Origin: Leucobacter sp. Psy1
Lineage (GTDB): Bacteria > Actinomycetota > Actinomycetes > Actinomycetales > Microbacteriaceae
Assembly (NCBI RefSeq): GCF_020096995.1
Contig: NZ_CP083692.1
Coordinates: 1,984,001-2,048,000 of the forward strand
DNA length: 64,000 nucleotides
Direction of reading: 5' to 3'
Below are positions 7,973-16,897 of the stretch, one piece after another. The notes under the pieces are model-generated. The model made no database searches and was not told the DNA's origin. It saw only the letters and a list, made by a program, of their open reading frames with translations. How positions within the stretch are numbered: the first letter of the stretch is position 1; every line of letters starts with the position of its first letter. The translations under genes were made by a program, and so were the position numbers.

Positions 7973-8890
7973 CTACTCCGCGAGTACGTCGAGCGCGTGC
8001 TGCAGGTCCGCGGGGTACGTGCTCTCGAATGACACGTACTCCCCGGTAGCCGGGTGGGCGAAGCCGAGGCGCATGGCGTGCAGCCACTGTCGGGAGAGGC
8101 CGAGGCGCTCGGAGAGCGTCGGGTCCGCTCCGTACATGGTGTCGCCGACGCAGGGGTGACGTTGCGCGGACATGTGCACGCGGATCTGGTGGGTGCGCCC
8201 GGTCTCGAGTTCCACTTCGAGGAGCGTGGCGTACGGGTAGGCCTCGATGGTCTCGTAGTGGGTCACGGATGGCTTCCCGCCCGCCGTGACGGCGAACTTC
8301 CACTCGGATCCGGGGTGTCGCCCGATGGGACCCTCGATCGTCCCCGAGAACGGATCCGGGTGCCCCTGCACGACGGCGTGATAGATCTTGTCGACTTCGC
8401 GCTCTTTGAACGCGCGTTTGAGGACCGTGTAGGCGTGTTCGCTCTTCGCCACCACCATGAGTCCGCTGGTGCCGGCGTCGAGACGGTGGACGACGCCCTG
8501 CCGCTCAGGCGCGCCAGAGGTGGCGATGCGGTAGCCGGCGCCCGCGAGCGCGCCGAGCACGGTCGGCCCGTTCCAGCCGAGCGACGGGTGCGCGGCGACT
8601 CCGGCCGGCTTGTCCACCACGACGATGTCGTCGTCATCGTGGACGATGCCGAGTTCGGGCAGGTGCACAGGCACCACCTCTGGACCGCTCTTCGCCTCCC
8701 AGCTGACCTCGAGCCATCCGTCGGCCGTGAGCCGATCGGACTTGCCGAGGGGCCGTCCGTCGAGCTGCACCCCGCCGGCTGCCGCGATCTCCGCGGCAGT
8801 GCTGCGCGAGAACCCGAGCATCTTCGCGAGCGCGGCATCGGTGCGTTCGCCCACGAGGCCGTCGGGGACGGGGAGACTCCGGTGCTCCAT
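7973..8890 (-). CDS. rluD: RluA/RluD-family 23S rRNA pseudouridine synthase
   Basis: A 305-residue enzyme that isomerises uridines in large-subunit rRNA. An N-terminal S4-like RNA-binding segment (residues 10-65, [18 protein letters not shown]) precedes the catalytic core. The core has the active-site aspartate in [10 protein letters not shown] (D138), upstream [13 protein letters not shown], and downstream RTHQIRVHM. The order S4 plus synthase is RluD/RluC-like; which uridines are modified cannot be read from sequence. ATG 8890 overlaps the lspA stop by one base, and lspA-rluD adjacency is conserved in Actinobacteria (compare Rv1539-Rv1540). It is probably expressed from the lspA transcript. 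Confidence 0.93.
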   Translation of the reverse strand: MEHRSLPVPDGLVGERTDAALAKMLGFSRSTAAEIAAAGGVQLDGRPLGKSDRLTADGWLEVSWEAKSGPEVVPVHLPELGIVHDDDDIVVVDKPAGVAAHPSLGWNGPTVLGALAGAGYRIATSGAPERQGVVHRLDAGTSGLMVVAKSEHAYTVLKRAFKEREVDKIYHAVVQGHPDPFSGTIEGPIGRHPGSEWKFAVTAGGKPSVTHYETIEAYPYATLLEVELETGRTHQIRVHMSAQRHPCVGDTMYGADPTLSERLGLSRQWLHAMRLGFAHPATGEYVSFESTYPADLQHALDVLAE

Positions 8891-9519
8891 CAGCGCCCCT
8901 CCCCGCTGTCCTGCGTTTCAGCGATCTCGGGTTCGGCCTGGGCTGCGGTCTTCCGGGGTCGCGGCGAGCCGTCGATTGGCAGTCCGAGCAGCGTGATGCC
9001 GACGAAGAGGATCATGCCAGACACGATGCCGATGTCGGCGACGTTGTAGATCGCGGGCATCATCCACGGTGTGGAGATGAAGTCGATGACGTGCCCCACG
9101 GGAAAGCCGGGGTCGCGGATGAGGCGATCGGTGAGGTTGCCGAGCACGCCGCCGAGGAGCAACCCCAGGAAGACCGACCACCAGATCGACCCGAGCCGAC
9201 GGATCTGCCACACGATCACGCCCGCGACGACCGCGGCCAGGATCGTGAAGATCCAGGTCGCGCCCTCGGCGAAAGAGAACGCCGCCCCAGGGTTCCGCAC
9301 GAAATGCCACTGGAGCACGTCACCGAGCACCGGAATGGAACGTCCCTCGGGAAGCGAGGTGACGACCCACTGCTTCGTGACCTGGTCGAAGCCGTACCAG
9401 ACCGCGGCGATCGCGATCAGCAGGAACGGAACCCAGCGGCGACGCGGACGGGTGGGTGCAACCTCGACGTCGACTCCGTCGACGTCACCGCCGATGTCGG
9501 CCGATGGGGCTCCGCTCAC
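8890..9519 (-). CDS. lspA: Lipoprotein signal peptidase II
   Basis: A 209-residue inner-membrane aspartyl protease that cleaves prolipoprotein signal peptides at the lipidated Cys. An Asp-rich N-terminal extension of about 30 residues precedes four membrane segments. Family motifs are intact: [13 protein letters not shown], then GNLTDRL with the first catalytic Asp and [11 protein letters not shown] with the second. The C-terminal tail is charged and cytoplasmic. It lies 9 nt after the divIVA gene and overlaps the pseudouridine synthase by 1 nt. The lipoprotein encoded at 762-1280 would be a substrate. Confidence 0.96.
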   Translation of the reverse strand: MSGAPSADIGGDVDGVDVEVAPTRPRRRWVPFLLIAIAAVWYGFDQVTKQWVVTSLPEGRSIPVLGDVLQWHFVRNPGAAFSFAEGATWIFTILAAVVAGVIVWQIRRLGSIWWSVFLGLLLGGVLGNLTDRLIRDPGFPVGHVIDFISTPWMMPAIYNVADIGIVSGMILFVGITLLGLPIDGSPRPRKTAAQAEPEIAETQDSGEGR

Positions 9520-9528
9520 GCTCCGGGA

Positions 9529-10191
9529 CTACTCGAGGCCCTCGGGGGCACCCGACGGCTCAGGGGAACCGTCGAGCCCGCGCAGCTGCGACTGGATGTA
9601 CGAGCGGAGCGTGCTCCGGTACTCGCCCTCGAACTCGCGGAGATCCTTGATCTTGGTGCCGATCTCGGCGCGCTCGGTCGAGAGCAGACGCAGTTCGTCG
9701 GCGCGCTGCTTCTGCGCCTCCTCGATCAGCTGCTTCGACGTCTCCTGGGCGTCGCGGATCAGCTGATCGCGCTTCTCCTCGCCCTCGTGGATGTGCTTGT
9801 CGTGCAGCTCGAGCGCGAGCTGCAGCATGGCGCTCGACTTGATCGCGTCGTTCTGGTTCGAGGAGGACGCCACAGCGGTCTCTGCGGGCGCCGCAGCCGG
9901 TGCATCGACGACGATGGTCCGGTCCTCGGCCGCTTCGCGCTCAGGAGCCGCCTCGGTCGTCTGAGCCGCCTTCGCAGCCTCAGTGGCCTGCGCCGCCTCG
10001 GCACGGGCTTCTTCGAGCTCACCCGTGAGGCGCTCGATCTGCTCGTTGAGTTCGGCCTTCTCCTGCTCGTGCTGCCGAAGCTCCTCGACGATGGTGTCCA
10101 GGAAGTCGTCGACCTGATCCAGGTCGTAACCGTCTCGGAACTTCGTGATCGTGAACTTCTGGTTCACGACGTCTTCAGGTGTCAGTGCCAT
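9529..10191 (-). CDS. divIVA: DivIVA/Wag31 polar growth and septum scaffold
   Basis: A 220-residue coiled-coil protein. The N-terminal membrane-binding DivIVA motif is clear (MALTPEDVVNQKF, then FRDGYDLDQVDDFLD). A first coiled coil follows (about 28-75), then an Ala/Glu-rich linker and a second coiled coil (about 115-195). In Actinobacteria it marks poles and recruits the elongation machinery, and it is essential in mycobacteria and corynebacteria. The start is ATG 10191; upstream in-frame residues are not conserved. GAAAGAGA lies upstream of the start. It is last in the dcw-sepF-yggT series, but a 75-nt gap with a palindrome before it suggests its own control. Confidence 0.96.
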   Translation of the reverse strand: MALTPEDVVNQKFTITKFRDGYDLDQVDDFLDTIVEELRQHEQEKAELNEQIERLTGELEEARAEAAQATEAAKAAQTTEAAPEREAAEDRTIVVDAPAAAPAETAVASSSNQNDAIKSSAMLQLALELHDKHIHEGEEKRDQLIRDAQETSKQLIEEAQKQRADELRLLSTERAEIGTKIKDLREFEGEYRSTLRSYIQSQLRGLDGSPEPSGAPEGLE

Positions 10192-10214
10192 TCGAGAGTC
10201 TCTTTCACTATCGG

Positions 10215-10230
10215 GATCACTCGGGTGATC
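10215..10230. promoter_or_regulatory. Palindrome in the divIVA leader
   Basis: GATCAC-TCGG-GTGATC is a perfect 6-bp inverted repeat 24 nt upstream of the divIVA start. It could be a small leader hairpin or an operator. No T-tract follows. Confidence 0.4.
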
Positions 10231-10266
10231 GAGTACAACGCTAGCAAACAATCCGCGTTGGTAACC

Positions 10267-10566
10267 CTATCGGGGCACAGGGATGAATGCGAGCAGGATG
10301 ATGCAGGCCAGCATGGTCAGGATCCAGCCGAGGTCGAGCGCGATCTGCCCGAGCCTGATCGGAGGGAGGATTCGCCTGAACATCTTGATTGGAGGATCGG
10401 TGAGCGTGTAGACCAGTTCCACCAGGACCAGCAACGGCCCGCGGGGCCTGAAGCGCGGGTTGAAGACCCGTACCCAGTCCAGAATGAACCGGCCCCAGAG
10501 CACGAACATGTAGATGCGGATGACCAGCCGCAGCGCGAACAGCGTGGAGAAGAGGAGGATGTCCAC
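10267..10566 (-). CDS. YggT-family membrane protein
   Basis: A 99-residue integral membrane protein with two YggT-type hydrophobic segments (about residues 3-30 and 70-97). Between them is the conserved PRGPLLVLVELVYTLTDPPIKMFRRILPP, which spans the family's proline-rich loop. It starts with GTG 10566. It sits between sepF and divIVA, as Rv2146c does in M. tuberculosis. Its molecular role is not established; genetic work in other bacteria links the family to envelope biology and osmotic tolerance. It begins 12 nt after sepF, so co-transcription is likely. Confidence 0.9.
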   Translation of the reverse strand: MDILLFSTLFALRLVIRIYMFVLWGRFILDWVRVFNPRFRPRGPLLVLVELVYTLTDPPIKMFRRILPPIRLGQIALDLGWILTMLACIILLAFIPVPR

Positions 10567-10578
10567 CGGTGTGCTGGC

Positions 10579-11085
10579 TCAGGCGGAGGGTGCGACGAAG
10601 AACGAACCGCTGTCGTTCGCGGTCTCCGCCTCGTCACCGCTCACCGCGATGTGCTCGGGCGAGAGGAGGAACACCTTGCTCGTCACGCGCTCGATGCGGC
10701 CGCGCAGACCCATGGCGAGCCCACTCGCGAAGTCGATGAGCCGCTTGGCCTCGGTGTCGCTCATCTGGGAGAGGTTCAGGATCACGGGAACGCCGTCGCG
10801 GAAGTTCTCCGCGATCGATGCCGCGTCGCGGTATGCCGTCGGATGGACCGTCAGGATCTCGTTCATAGCTTGTGCACTCACGGGTTTGGTGGGGGTGACC
10901 TTCCGCAGCGGGGTCACCGACGCTCCGCGGTGCGGGTTCGGGCGCTGCGCTTGGCTGGACTGCTGCGGGGCCGTTTCGGCCGCCTGAGGCTTCGGGGTGG
11001 GGCTCGCGGATGCGGACTGCTGCTGCTCGAGGTCCTCTTCAGCGAGGCCCAGGAACACCATCGTCTTTTTCAGCGGGTTGCTCAT
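10579..11085 (-). CDS. sepF: SepF cell division protein, membrane anchor of FtsZ
   Basis: A 168-residue protein. A short amphipathic N-terminus ([18 protein letters not shown]) serves as the membrane anchor. A disordered Gln/Pro/Ala-rich linker follows to about residue 60, and then the SepF core (about 75-155) with [30 protein letters not shown] and the glycine-rich [12 protein letters not shown] dimer region. In FtsA-lacking Actinobacteria, SepF is the principal tether of FtsZ to the membrane and binds the FtsZ C-terminal peptide, which is present in the FtsZ here (DIPEFLR). It is located between yggS and yggT, as in mycobacteria. Confidence 0.95.
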   Translation of the reverse strand: MSNPLKKTMVFLGLAEEDLEQQQSASASPTPKPQAAETAPQQSSQAQRPNPHRGASVTPLRKVTPTKPVSAQAMNEILTVHPTAYRDAASIAENFRDGVPVILNLSQMSDTEAKRLIDFASGLAMGLRGRIERVTSKVFLLSPEHIAVSGDEAETANDSGSFFVAPSA

Positions 11086-11118
11086 TACTCTTCTCCCAAC
11101 GGTCCGATACGTTCGAGA

Positions 11119-11814
11119 CTAACCGTGCTCCGGGCGTTTCCCGGTGATTGCGGTGCCGATGCGCAGGTGTGTCGCACCCTCGGCGATCGCCTCGGCGTAG
11201 TCGTGGGTCATGCCGGCCGAGATCGCTGTGGCGTTCGGCGCGAGGGTGCGCACCCGATCCGAGTAGCCACGCAGTCGGGCGAAGGCCCTGGCCGGCTCCT
11301 CTTCGATGGGGGCGACCGCCATGACGCCGCGCAGGCGCAGCGTCGGCGATTCGAGCACCCGCTCGGCGAGCGCCTCAATCTCGTCTGGGGCAGCGCCCCC
11401 GCGACCGGGGTCGTCCGTGAGGTTGATCTGCACGAACGCGTCGATCTCGCGATCACCGTCGGCGAGCGCATCGACGAGACGCTCGCGGTCGATGGAGTGG
11501 ATCGCGTGCGCGTACCTGGCGGCCTGTCTGGCCTTCTTCGTCTGCAGCTGCCCGACGAAGTGCCACCTGAGGTCGAGATCCGAGAGTTCCTCGGCCTTGG
11601 CCTGCGCCTCCTGGTGCCGGTTCTCCCCCACGTCTCGCACGCCGAGAGCCGAGAGCTCCCGGACGAGCGAGGCGGGGTGGAACTTCGTGACGACGATGAG
11701 GGTGAGGTCGTCGGGCTCGCGGTCGGCACGGCGCGCCGCATCGGCGATGCCGGCGCGCATGCGCTCCAGACGCTCGGCGAGGCCGGGACCCTCAGCGCTC
11801 TCGGTCGACGTCAT
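11119..11814 (-). CDS. YggS/PLPBP pyridoxal-phosphate homeostasis protein
   Basis: A 231-residue fold-type III PLP-binding protein without known enzymatic activity. The PLP lysine is in IVVTKFHP (about residue 45), followed by ALGVRDVGENRHQEAQAKAEEL and, near the C-terminus, AISAGMTHDYAEAIAEGATHLRIGTAI, part of the phosphate-binding region. Such proteins buffer PLP and affect amino-acid metabolism. It starts 3 nt after ftsZ. In M. tuberculosis and many relatives a YfiH/PgeF gene separates ftsZ from yggS; here there is no room for one. Confidence 0.94.
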   Translation of the reverse strand: MTSTESAEGPGLAERLERMRAGIADAARRADREPDDLTLIVVTKFHPASLVRELSALGVRDVGENRHQEAQAKAEELSDLDLRWHFVGQLQTKKARQAARYAHAIHSIDRERLVDALADGDREIDAFVQINLTDDPGRGGAAPDEIEALAERVLESPTLRLRGVMAVAPIEEEPARAFARLRGYSDRVRTLAPNATAISAGMTHDYAEAIAEGATHLRIGTAITGKRPEHG

Positions 11815-11817
11815 CGA

Positions 11818-13041
11818 TCAGCGGAGGAACTCGGGGATGTCGAGGTCGAGATCGTCGCCGTCGAACGCGGGATCCGAGATCTGCGACTCCACCGGCGGGT
11901 GGGAGATCTCTTCGCTGAAGGACTCGGACTCGGCTGCGGTCGATGCGGCAGCGGCTCCCGCTCCCGTCGCAGCGGCGCCGGCAGCGGCACCCTCGACGGC
12001 GGACGGACGCCCCTGCCCCGACGCCTCCTCGAGGGTCTCGACGTGGCTGCCGCGACGGCCTCGCTCGGTGTCGGGCTTCACGGTGGAAGACGAGGGCTCG
12101 GTGTCGAAGCCCGCCGCGATGACGGTGACGCGCACCTCGTCGCCGAGCGTGTCGTCGATGACGGTACCGAAGATGATGTTGGCCTCTGGATGGACAACGT
12201 CCTGCACCAACGAGGAGGCCTCGTAGATCTCGCTGAGCGCGAGGTTCGACGAGCCCTGGATCGAGAGGAGCACTCCGTGAGCACCCTCGACCGATGCTTC
12301 GAGCAGCGGCGAGGCGACTGCCAGCTCAGCCGCTTTGATGGCGCGGTCCGCGCCGCGCGCCGAGCCGATGCCCATGAGTGCCGCGCCCGCGCCCTGCATG
12401 ACGGACTTCACGTCTGCGAAGTCGAGGTTGATGAGGCCAGGGGTGGTGATCAGGTCGGTGATGCCCTGCACACCGGCGAGCAGCACCTGGTCGGCGGCGG
12501 CGAATGCCTCGATCATGCTGATGCCGGGCTCGCTGATCTCGAGCAGCCGGTCGTTCGGCACGACGATGAGCGTGTCGACGGCCTCGCGGAGGGCGTGGAC
12601 TCCGGCGTCGGCCTGCGCCGCACGGCGCTTGCCCTCGAAGCTGAACGGACGGGTGACGACGCCGATGGTCAGCGCACCCACCGACTTCGCGATGCGCGCC
12701 ACGACCGGTGCTGCACCGGTGCCGGTGCCACCGCCCTCGCCGGCGGTCACGAAGACCATGTCGGCGCCGGTCAGCGCCTCCTCGATCTCCTCCGCGTGAT
12801 CCTCGGCCGCACGTCGGCCGACCTCGGGGTCGGCGCCGGCGCCGAGCCCGCGCGTGAGCTCGCGCCCGACATCGAGCTTCACGTCGGCGTCGCTCAGCAG
12901 CAACGCCTGCGCATCGGTGTTGACGGCGATGAACTCGACGCCGCGCAGGCCGAGCTCGATCATTCGGTTGACGGCGTTGACGCCGCCGCCGCCGACGCCG
13001 ACGACCTTGATCACCGCGAGATAGTTCTGGTTCGCTGACAC
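11818..13041 (-). CDS. ftsZ: FtsZ tubulin-like division GTPase
   Basis: A 407-residue cytokinetic GTPase that polymerises into the Z ring. The tubulin signature GGGTGTG is at about 103-109, the N-terminal nucleotide loop at [13 protein letters not shown], and the T7 synergy loop at [11 protein letters not shown]. After a disordered Ala/Ser/Glu-rich linker, the conserved C-terminal peptide DLDIPEFLR binds SepF and other partners. GTG 13041 is chosen because GGGGAGG lies about 6 nt upstream; an in-frame GTG at 13059 precedes that ribosome site and adds non-conserved residues. The 155-nt gap to ftsQ contains a candidate promoter and overlapping inverted repeats, so ftsZ probably has its own regulated transcript. 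Confidence 0.98.
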   Translation of the reverse strand: MSANQNYLAVIKVVGVGGGGVNAVNRMIELGLRGVEFIAVNTDAQALLLSDADVKLDVGRELTRGLGAGADPEVGRRAAEDHAEEIEEALTGADMVFVTAGEGGGTGTGAAPVVARIAKSVGALTIGVVTRPFSFEGKRRAAQADAGVHALREAVDTLIVVPNDRLLEISEPGISMIEAFAAADQVLLAGVQGITDLITTPGLINLDFADVKSVMQGAGAALMGIGSARGADRAIKAAELAVASPLLEASVEGAHGVLLSIQGSSNLALSEIYEASSLVQDVVHPEANIIFGTVIDDTLGDEVRVTVIAAGFDTEPSSSTVKPDTERGRRGSHVETLEEASGQGRPSAVEGAAAGAAATGAGAAAASTAAESESFSEEISHPPVESQISDPAFDGDDLDLDIPEFLR

Positions 13042-13061
13042 CTGGGTCCTCCCCCTCAACC

Positions 13062-13087
13062 TTCACCCTCTACTTTAAGGTGAAAGT
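13062..13087. promoter_or_regulatory. Overlapping inverted repeats in the ftsZ upstream region, candidate FtsR operator
   Basis: TTCACC (13062-13067) pairs with GGTGAA (13079-13084) across 11 nt, and ACTTT (13072-13076) pairs with AAAGT (13083-13087) across 6 nt. They lie about 20-45 nt upstream of the ftsZ GTG. A possible minus-strand promoter, CTGTCA-N16-TAACTT, sits just upstream, so a bound regulator would touch the -10/+1 region. FtsR, known to control ftsZ in Corynebacterium, is encoded at 41901-42581. The link is inference. Confidence 0.4.
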
Positions 13088-13196
13088 TAGTATTCGGGTA
13101 TACATTGACAGCCCCCAAACTACGGTCTGCGCGCCCGATTCGCGAAGAGACACACCGGCGCGTCGCGACTCGTCAGCGAAAACTCCGGAAGAACGC

Positions 13197-14342
13197 TCAG
13201 CGGAAGACCGGGCCCTCGGTCGACGACACGTCGATGACCTCGACGTCCTTGTCCGCGAGCGCGCTGAGCATCGACTCGAGCACCTCGACCTTGCGGTTGG
13301 TCTTCGTCGCCTCGCCCCAGATGACCTCGATGCCGTTGTCAAGGTCGAAACTCAGGTTCTGCGCACTCGTCGCTGAGGCCGAAGAGATGCGTGAGCGCAG
13401 GTCGGCGGGCATGTCGCGCAGCACCGTCGCCGCTGACGCATAGGTCTCCGAGGCCACGTTGCTGAGCCCGTCGGTGGCGAGCGGGACCCCCTCAGGGCGC
13501 TCCTCGGTGCGGTCGAGCAGCACCCCTGCCGGATCGTAGAGCTCGAAGCGGTCGTCGCGATCGACGGCGAGGACAGGGGTGCGCTCCTCGATGCGCACGA
13601 CGAGCGTGTGCGGCGGGACGCGCTCAACCCCGTAGCGCTGGATCAGCGGGAACGGCTCGAGGGCGCGATGGATCTCGCGATCCTCGACGAGCGCGAGGGG
13701 GACGCCGGAGAATCGCTCGAGTGCTCCCTCGATCTCCTCCTGGGAGACCTGGGACGCGCCGTCCACCCGGATGTCCTGCACCGCCATCAGCGGCGTGAAG
13801 ACCCCGACGACGACCGTGAGCGCGAGCACTCCGACCGCGCCGAGTGCGATGAGCCAGTTGCGCCGACGCCGACGCGCCTGCACCGAGAAACGACGCTGCT
13901 CGCGGCGTTCCTGCCGCTTCCGGCGACGGCGGGCGCGACGCACCTCCCGACCTGCCGCGCGGACGGGGTCGGGCTCGGAGCGGAACCGCTCGCGCGCCCG
14001 CTCGATCACTCCGACCCGCTCCGACGCTGGAGTCAGCTCGGTCGATGGTGCTCCGGAACGGGCGAGTCGCGCCTCAGCGAGATCCACCGTCTCGGCGGAT
14101 GGCGCGCTCTCGGGCGAGCGCATGGCGTCGCGCACCGCACGGCCGACCGCGGTTCCGTCGTCCGCCGACCGTCCAGCGGCACGCTCTGCGCCGCGTTCAG
14201 GCGGGGCCGTGTCATCGGGCGGCTGCTCGCCTGAGCGCCGCGAGAATCGTCCGAGCAGCCCACGAGGCTCGGCCTCTTCCGCGTTGACGCGATCCGGTTC
14301 CTCCGGATCGGCGCCGCGCTCGAAACCTCCCGGACGCTTCAC
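13197..14342 (-). CDS. ftsQ: FtsQ/DivIB divisome membrane protein
   Basis: A 381-residue bitopic protein. Residues 1-170 are a long charged cytoplasmic region rich in Arg, Glu and Pro. A single membrane helix follows (about 172-195, [20 protein letters not shown]). Then comes the extracytoplasmic POTRA domain ([17 protein letters not shown]) and the FtsQ beta domain, including [15 protein letters not shown]. FtsQ links FtsL/FtsB to the septal synthase FtsW-FtsI. Its GTG start overlaps the murC stop by 4 nt (GTGA), giving translational coupling. The long N-terminal region is typical of actinobacterial FtsQ. Confidence 0.93.
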   Translation of the reverse strand: MKRPGGFERGADPEEPDRVNAEEAEPRGLLGRFSRRSGEQPPDDTAPPERGAERAAGRSADDGTAVGRAVRDAMRSPESAPSAETVDLAEARLARSGAPSTELTPASERVGVIERARERFRSEPDPVRAAGREVRRARRRRKRQERREQRRFSVQARRRRRNWLIALGAVGVLALTVVVGVFTPLMAVQDIRVDGASQVSQEEIEGALERFSGVPLALVEDREIHRALEPFPLIQRYGVERVPPHTLVVRIEERTPVLAVDRDDRFELYDPAGVLLDRTEERPEGVPLATDGLSNVASETYASAATVLRDMPADLRSRISSASATSAQNLSFDLDNGIEVIWGEATKTNRKVEVLESMLSALADKDVEVIDVSSTEGPVFR

Positions 14343-15760
14343 GACGTCTCAGACTCGAATCGGTTGCGCAGCGCTGAGACCACTTGGGGAATGATCTGGT
14401 AGACGGTTCCGCAACTCATCGTCACCATGACGTCGCCGGGACGAGCCAGTTCGGCGAGGTAGTCCGCGGCGCGCTGCCAGTCATCGATGTAAGCGACGCG
14501 GCTCGGATCGGAGAAATCGTTCGAGACGAGCGCGCCCGTGACGTCCGGCACCGGATCCTCGCGCGCACCGTCCACCTCGAGCACGACCGTGTGATCGGCG
14601 CCGTGCTCCAGCACCTCCGCGAACTCTCGGTGGAAGTGCCTCGTGCGGCTGTACAGGTGGGGTTGGTGGATCGCGATGAGCCTGCCCTCCCCCACGACGG
14701 CTCGCGCCGAATCGAGAAGCGCCTCGACCTCCGTCGGGTGGTGCGCGTAGTCGTCGTAGACGCGCACCCCGGAGACCTCGGCGTGGAACTCGAACCTCCG
14801 CTTGGTCCCGGCGAAACCGCCGAGGGCGTCGAGCGCGGCCTGTGGCTCGAATCCGAGCGCCGTCAGCACCGCCAGCGCGCCGACCGCGTTCACTGCGTTG
14901 TGGCGGCCGAAGACCGGCAGCCCTCCGGTGTACGCCGCCCCGTCGATCTCGACCGTGAACCGGACGGGACCGGAGTCGTCGATGCCGGTGATCCTGACGT
15001 CGGCGTCCTCGGCCTCGCCGAACGTGCGGATCGGGGTTGCGAGACCGGAGGCTCGGAGCGCGGCGAGCACCTCACCAGCGCCGGCGTCATCGGCGGAGAT
15101 GACCACCTGCTCGCTGGCACCGCTCGCGAAGTCGACGAACGCCCGCATGAACGCCTCTCGAGAGCCGTAGAAGTCGAGGTGCTCGGGGTCCACATTCGTG
15201 ATCAGCGCGATCGCGGTGTCGTACAGCAGGAACGATCCGTCGGACTCATCGGCTTCGATGACGAACAGATCGTCCCCGCCCGGCGCGGCACTCACACCGA
15301 GGGACTCGATGACACCGCCATTCACGAACGAGGGGTCCGCGCCGAGGCCGAGGAGTCCGGTCACGAGCATGCCGGTCGAGGTGGTTTTACCGTGCGCTCC
15401 GGCGACGGAGACGACCCGGCGTCCCCTGGCGAGCCAGGCGAGTGCCTGCGAGCGGTGGAGAACGGGAAGACCGTGCTCGAGCGCGAAGCGGTACTCGGGG
15501 TTGTCCTGCCAGAGTGCACCCGTGACTACGATCGCCTCGGCGTCGCCCACGTGAGCGGCATCATGGCCGATCGAGACGGTGATCCCGAGTTCGCGGAGGG
15601 CTCTCGTGTTGTAGTTCTCGCTCCGGTCAGAACCGGAGACCGCCACGCCAGCGGCGTGCATCATGCGGGCGATACCGCTCATTCCCGAACCGCCGATACC
15701 GACGAAGTGCACCCGCTCCAGGTGGCCGGGAAGCTCCATCTCGAGGTCTGGGTAGATCAT
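14339..15760 (-). CDS. murC: UDP-N-acetylmuramate-L-alanine (or glycine) ligase MurC
   Basis: A 473-residue Mur ligase that adds the first peptide residue to UDP-MurNAc with ATP. It shows the N-terminal [14 protein letters not shown] Rossmann loop, the ATP loop [11 protein letters not shown], and [13 protein letters not shown] in the C-terminal domain. ATG 15760 is preceded by AGGAGG at about 4 nt, an excellent site, so a 15-codon upstream extension is rejected. Members of Microbacteriaceae with type B peptidoglycan carry glycine at position 1; whether this MurC prefers glycine cannot be told from motifs. It lies 60 nt after murG and overlaps ftsQ. Confidence 0.97.
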   Translation of the reverse strand: MIYPDLEMELPGHLERVHFVGIGGSGMSGIARMMHAAGVAVSGSDRSENYNTRALRELGITVSIGHDAAHVGDAEAIVVTGALWQDNPEYRFALEHGLPVLHRSQALAWLARGRRVVSVAGAHGKTTSTGMLVTGLLGLGADPSFVNGGVIESLGVSAAPGGDDLFVIEADESDGSFLLYDTAIALITNVDPEHLDFYGSREAFMRAFVDFASGASEQVVISADDAGAGEVLAALRASGLATPIRTFGEAEDADVRITGIDDSGPVRFTVEIDGAAYTGGLPVFGRHNAVNAVGALAVLTALGFEPQAALDALGGFAGTKRRFEFHAEVSGVRVYDDYAHHPTEVEALLDSARAVVGEGRLIAIHQPHLYSRTRHFHREFAEVLEHGADHTVVLEVDGAREDPVPDVTGALVSNDFSDPSRVAYIDDWQRAADYLAELARPGDVMVTMSCGTVYQIIPQVVSALRNRFESETS

Positions 15761-15820
15761 GGGTCCTCCTAGCGGGGCAATCGACTCTCCAGGGTACCGC
15801 GGCATCGCCGGGAACCGCGC

Positions 15821-16897
15821 TCAGGCTGCGCGGATCGCCTCATCCACCAGATCCAACAGCTGTTCGGTCCCGTCGAGCCGTCCCGCGGAGCGGGACCTCT
15901 CGGACATGTCGGCAAGGCGCGAATCGTCGCCGAGGAGCGGGATCAGCGTGTCGCGCACCCACGCGCTCGTGAGTTCACCGTCCTCGACGAGCAGCGCTCC
16001 GCCTGCCGAGACGGTTCCAGCGGCGTTGAACCGCTGCTCGCCGTTCCCGACCGCGTACGGCACGAACACCGCGGGGATCCCGAGTCCTGAGATCTCGCTC
16101 ACGGTCGTCGACCCGGCGCGCGACACCACGAGGTCGCACGCCGCGAACGCGAGGTCCATCCGGTCGCAGTAGGTGATCACCGAGTACCCGTCGACTCCGG
16201 GATCCTCGACCTCGGTGAGGCCGCCCCAGACGTGCAGCACCTGCACGCCAGCCGCGACGATGTCGGACGCTGACCGCGAAATCCCCTGGTTCAGGGCGCG
16301 AGCGCCGAGCGATCCGCCGGTCACGAGGAGCGTCGTCCGATCGGGATCGAGGCCGAAGTGCTCGCGCGCCTCGCGCTGGAGCGCCGCGCGATCGAGCTGC
16401 GCGACCTCCGGCCTGAGCGGCATACCCGTCACCCGCGCTCCGCGAATCGGCGTCCCCGCGAACGTCACGCCGACGTACGGGGTGCTCCGCGCGCCCCAGC
16501 GATTGGCGAGGCCCGGCTTGGCGTTCGCCTCGTGGATCACGACCGGCACCCCCTCGGCACGGCCCGCACGGTACGCGGGAGCCGAGGCGTAGCCACCGAA
16601 CCCCACCACGACGTCGACGCCGCGCTTGCGGATGAGTGTCCGCACCTCCCCCACCGCGCGGCGGAACCGCAGCGGGAAGCGGAGCGCGTCGAGGTTGGGG
16701 CGCCGAGGGAACGGGAGCCTCGCGATGGTTTGGAGCTCGTATCCACGCTCGGGCACGAGCCGCGCTTCGAGTCCCTCTCTCGTGCCGAGCACGACGATGT
16801 CAGCCCCCGGCTCTCTGGCGCGGATCAGGTCGGCGAGCGCGAGGAGCGGGTTCACGTGCCCGGCAGTACCGCCTCCGGCGAGCAGATAGGTGGTCAT
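15821..16897 (-). CDS. murG: MurG, lipid II-forming N-acetylglucosaminyltransferase
   Basis: A 358-residue peripheral membrane GT-B enzyme that transfers GlcNAc from UDP-GlcNAc to lipid I. The N-terminal glycine loop is LLAGGGTAGHVNPLLALA; a second conserved block is VTGGSLGARALNQ, and the UDP-binding region is CDLVVSRAGSTTVSEISGLGIPAVFVPY (central part SRAGSTTVSE). Length is normal. The ATG overlaps the ftsW stop by 4 nt, so flippase-associated and glycosyltransferase steps are translated in tandem. Confidence 0.97.
   Translation of the reverse strand: MTTYLLAGGGTAGHVNPLLALADLIRAREPGADIVVLGTREGLEARLVPERGYELQTIARLPFPRRPNLDALRFPLRFRRAVGEVRTLIRKRGVDVVVGFGGYASAPAYRAGRAEGVPVVIHEANAKPGLANRWGARSTPYVGVTFAGTPIRGARVTGMPLRPEVAQLDRAALQREAREHFGLDPDRTTLLVTGGSLGARALNQGISRSASDIVAAGVQVLHVWGGLTEVEDPGVDGYSVITYCDRMDLAFAACDLVVSRAGSTTVSEISGLGIPAVFVPYAVGNGEQRFNAAGTVSAGGALLVEDGELTSAWVRDTLIPLLGDDSRLADMSERSRSAGRLDGTEQLLDLVDEAIRAA

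Noticed and set aside
9091-13038. Long plus-strand reading frame (1315 codons) opposite lspA-ftsZ
   Set aside because: It spans several real minus-strand genes with intact motifs and ribosome sites, so it is an antisense shadow of high-GC codon use.
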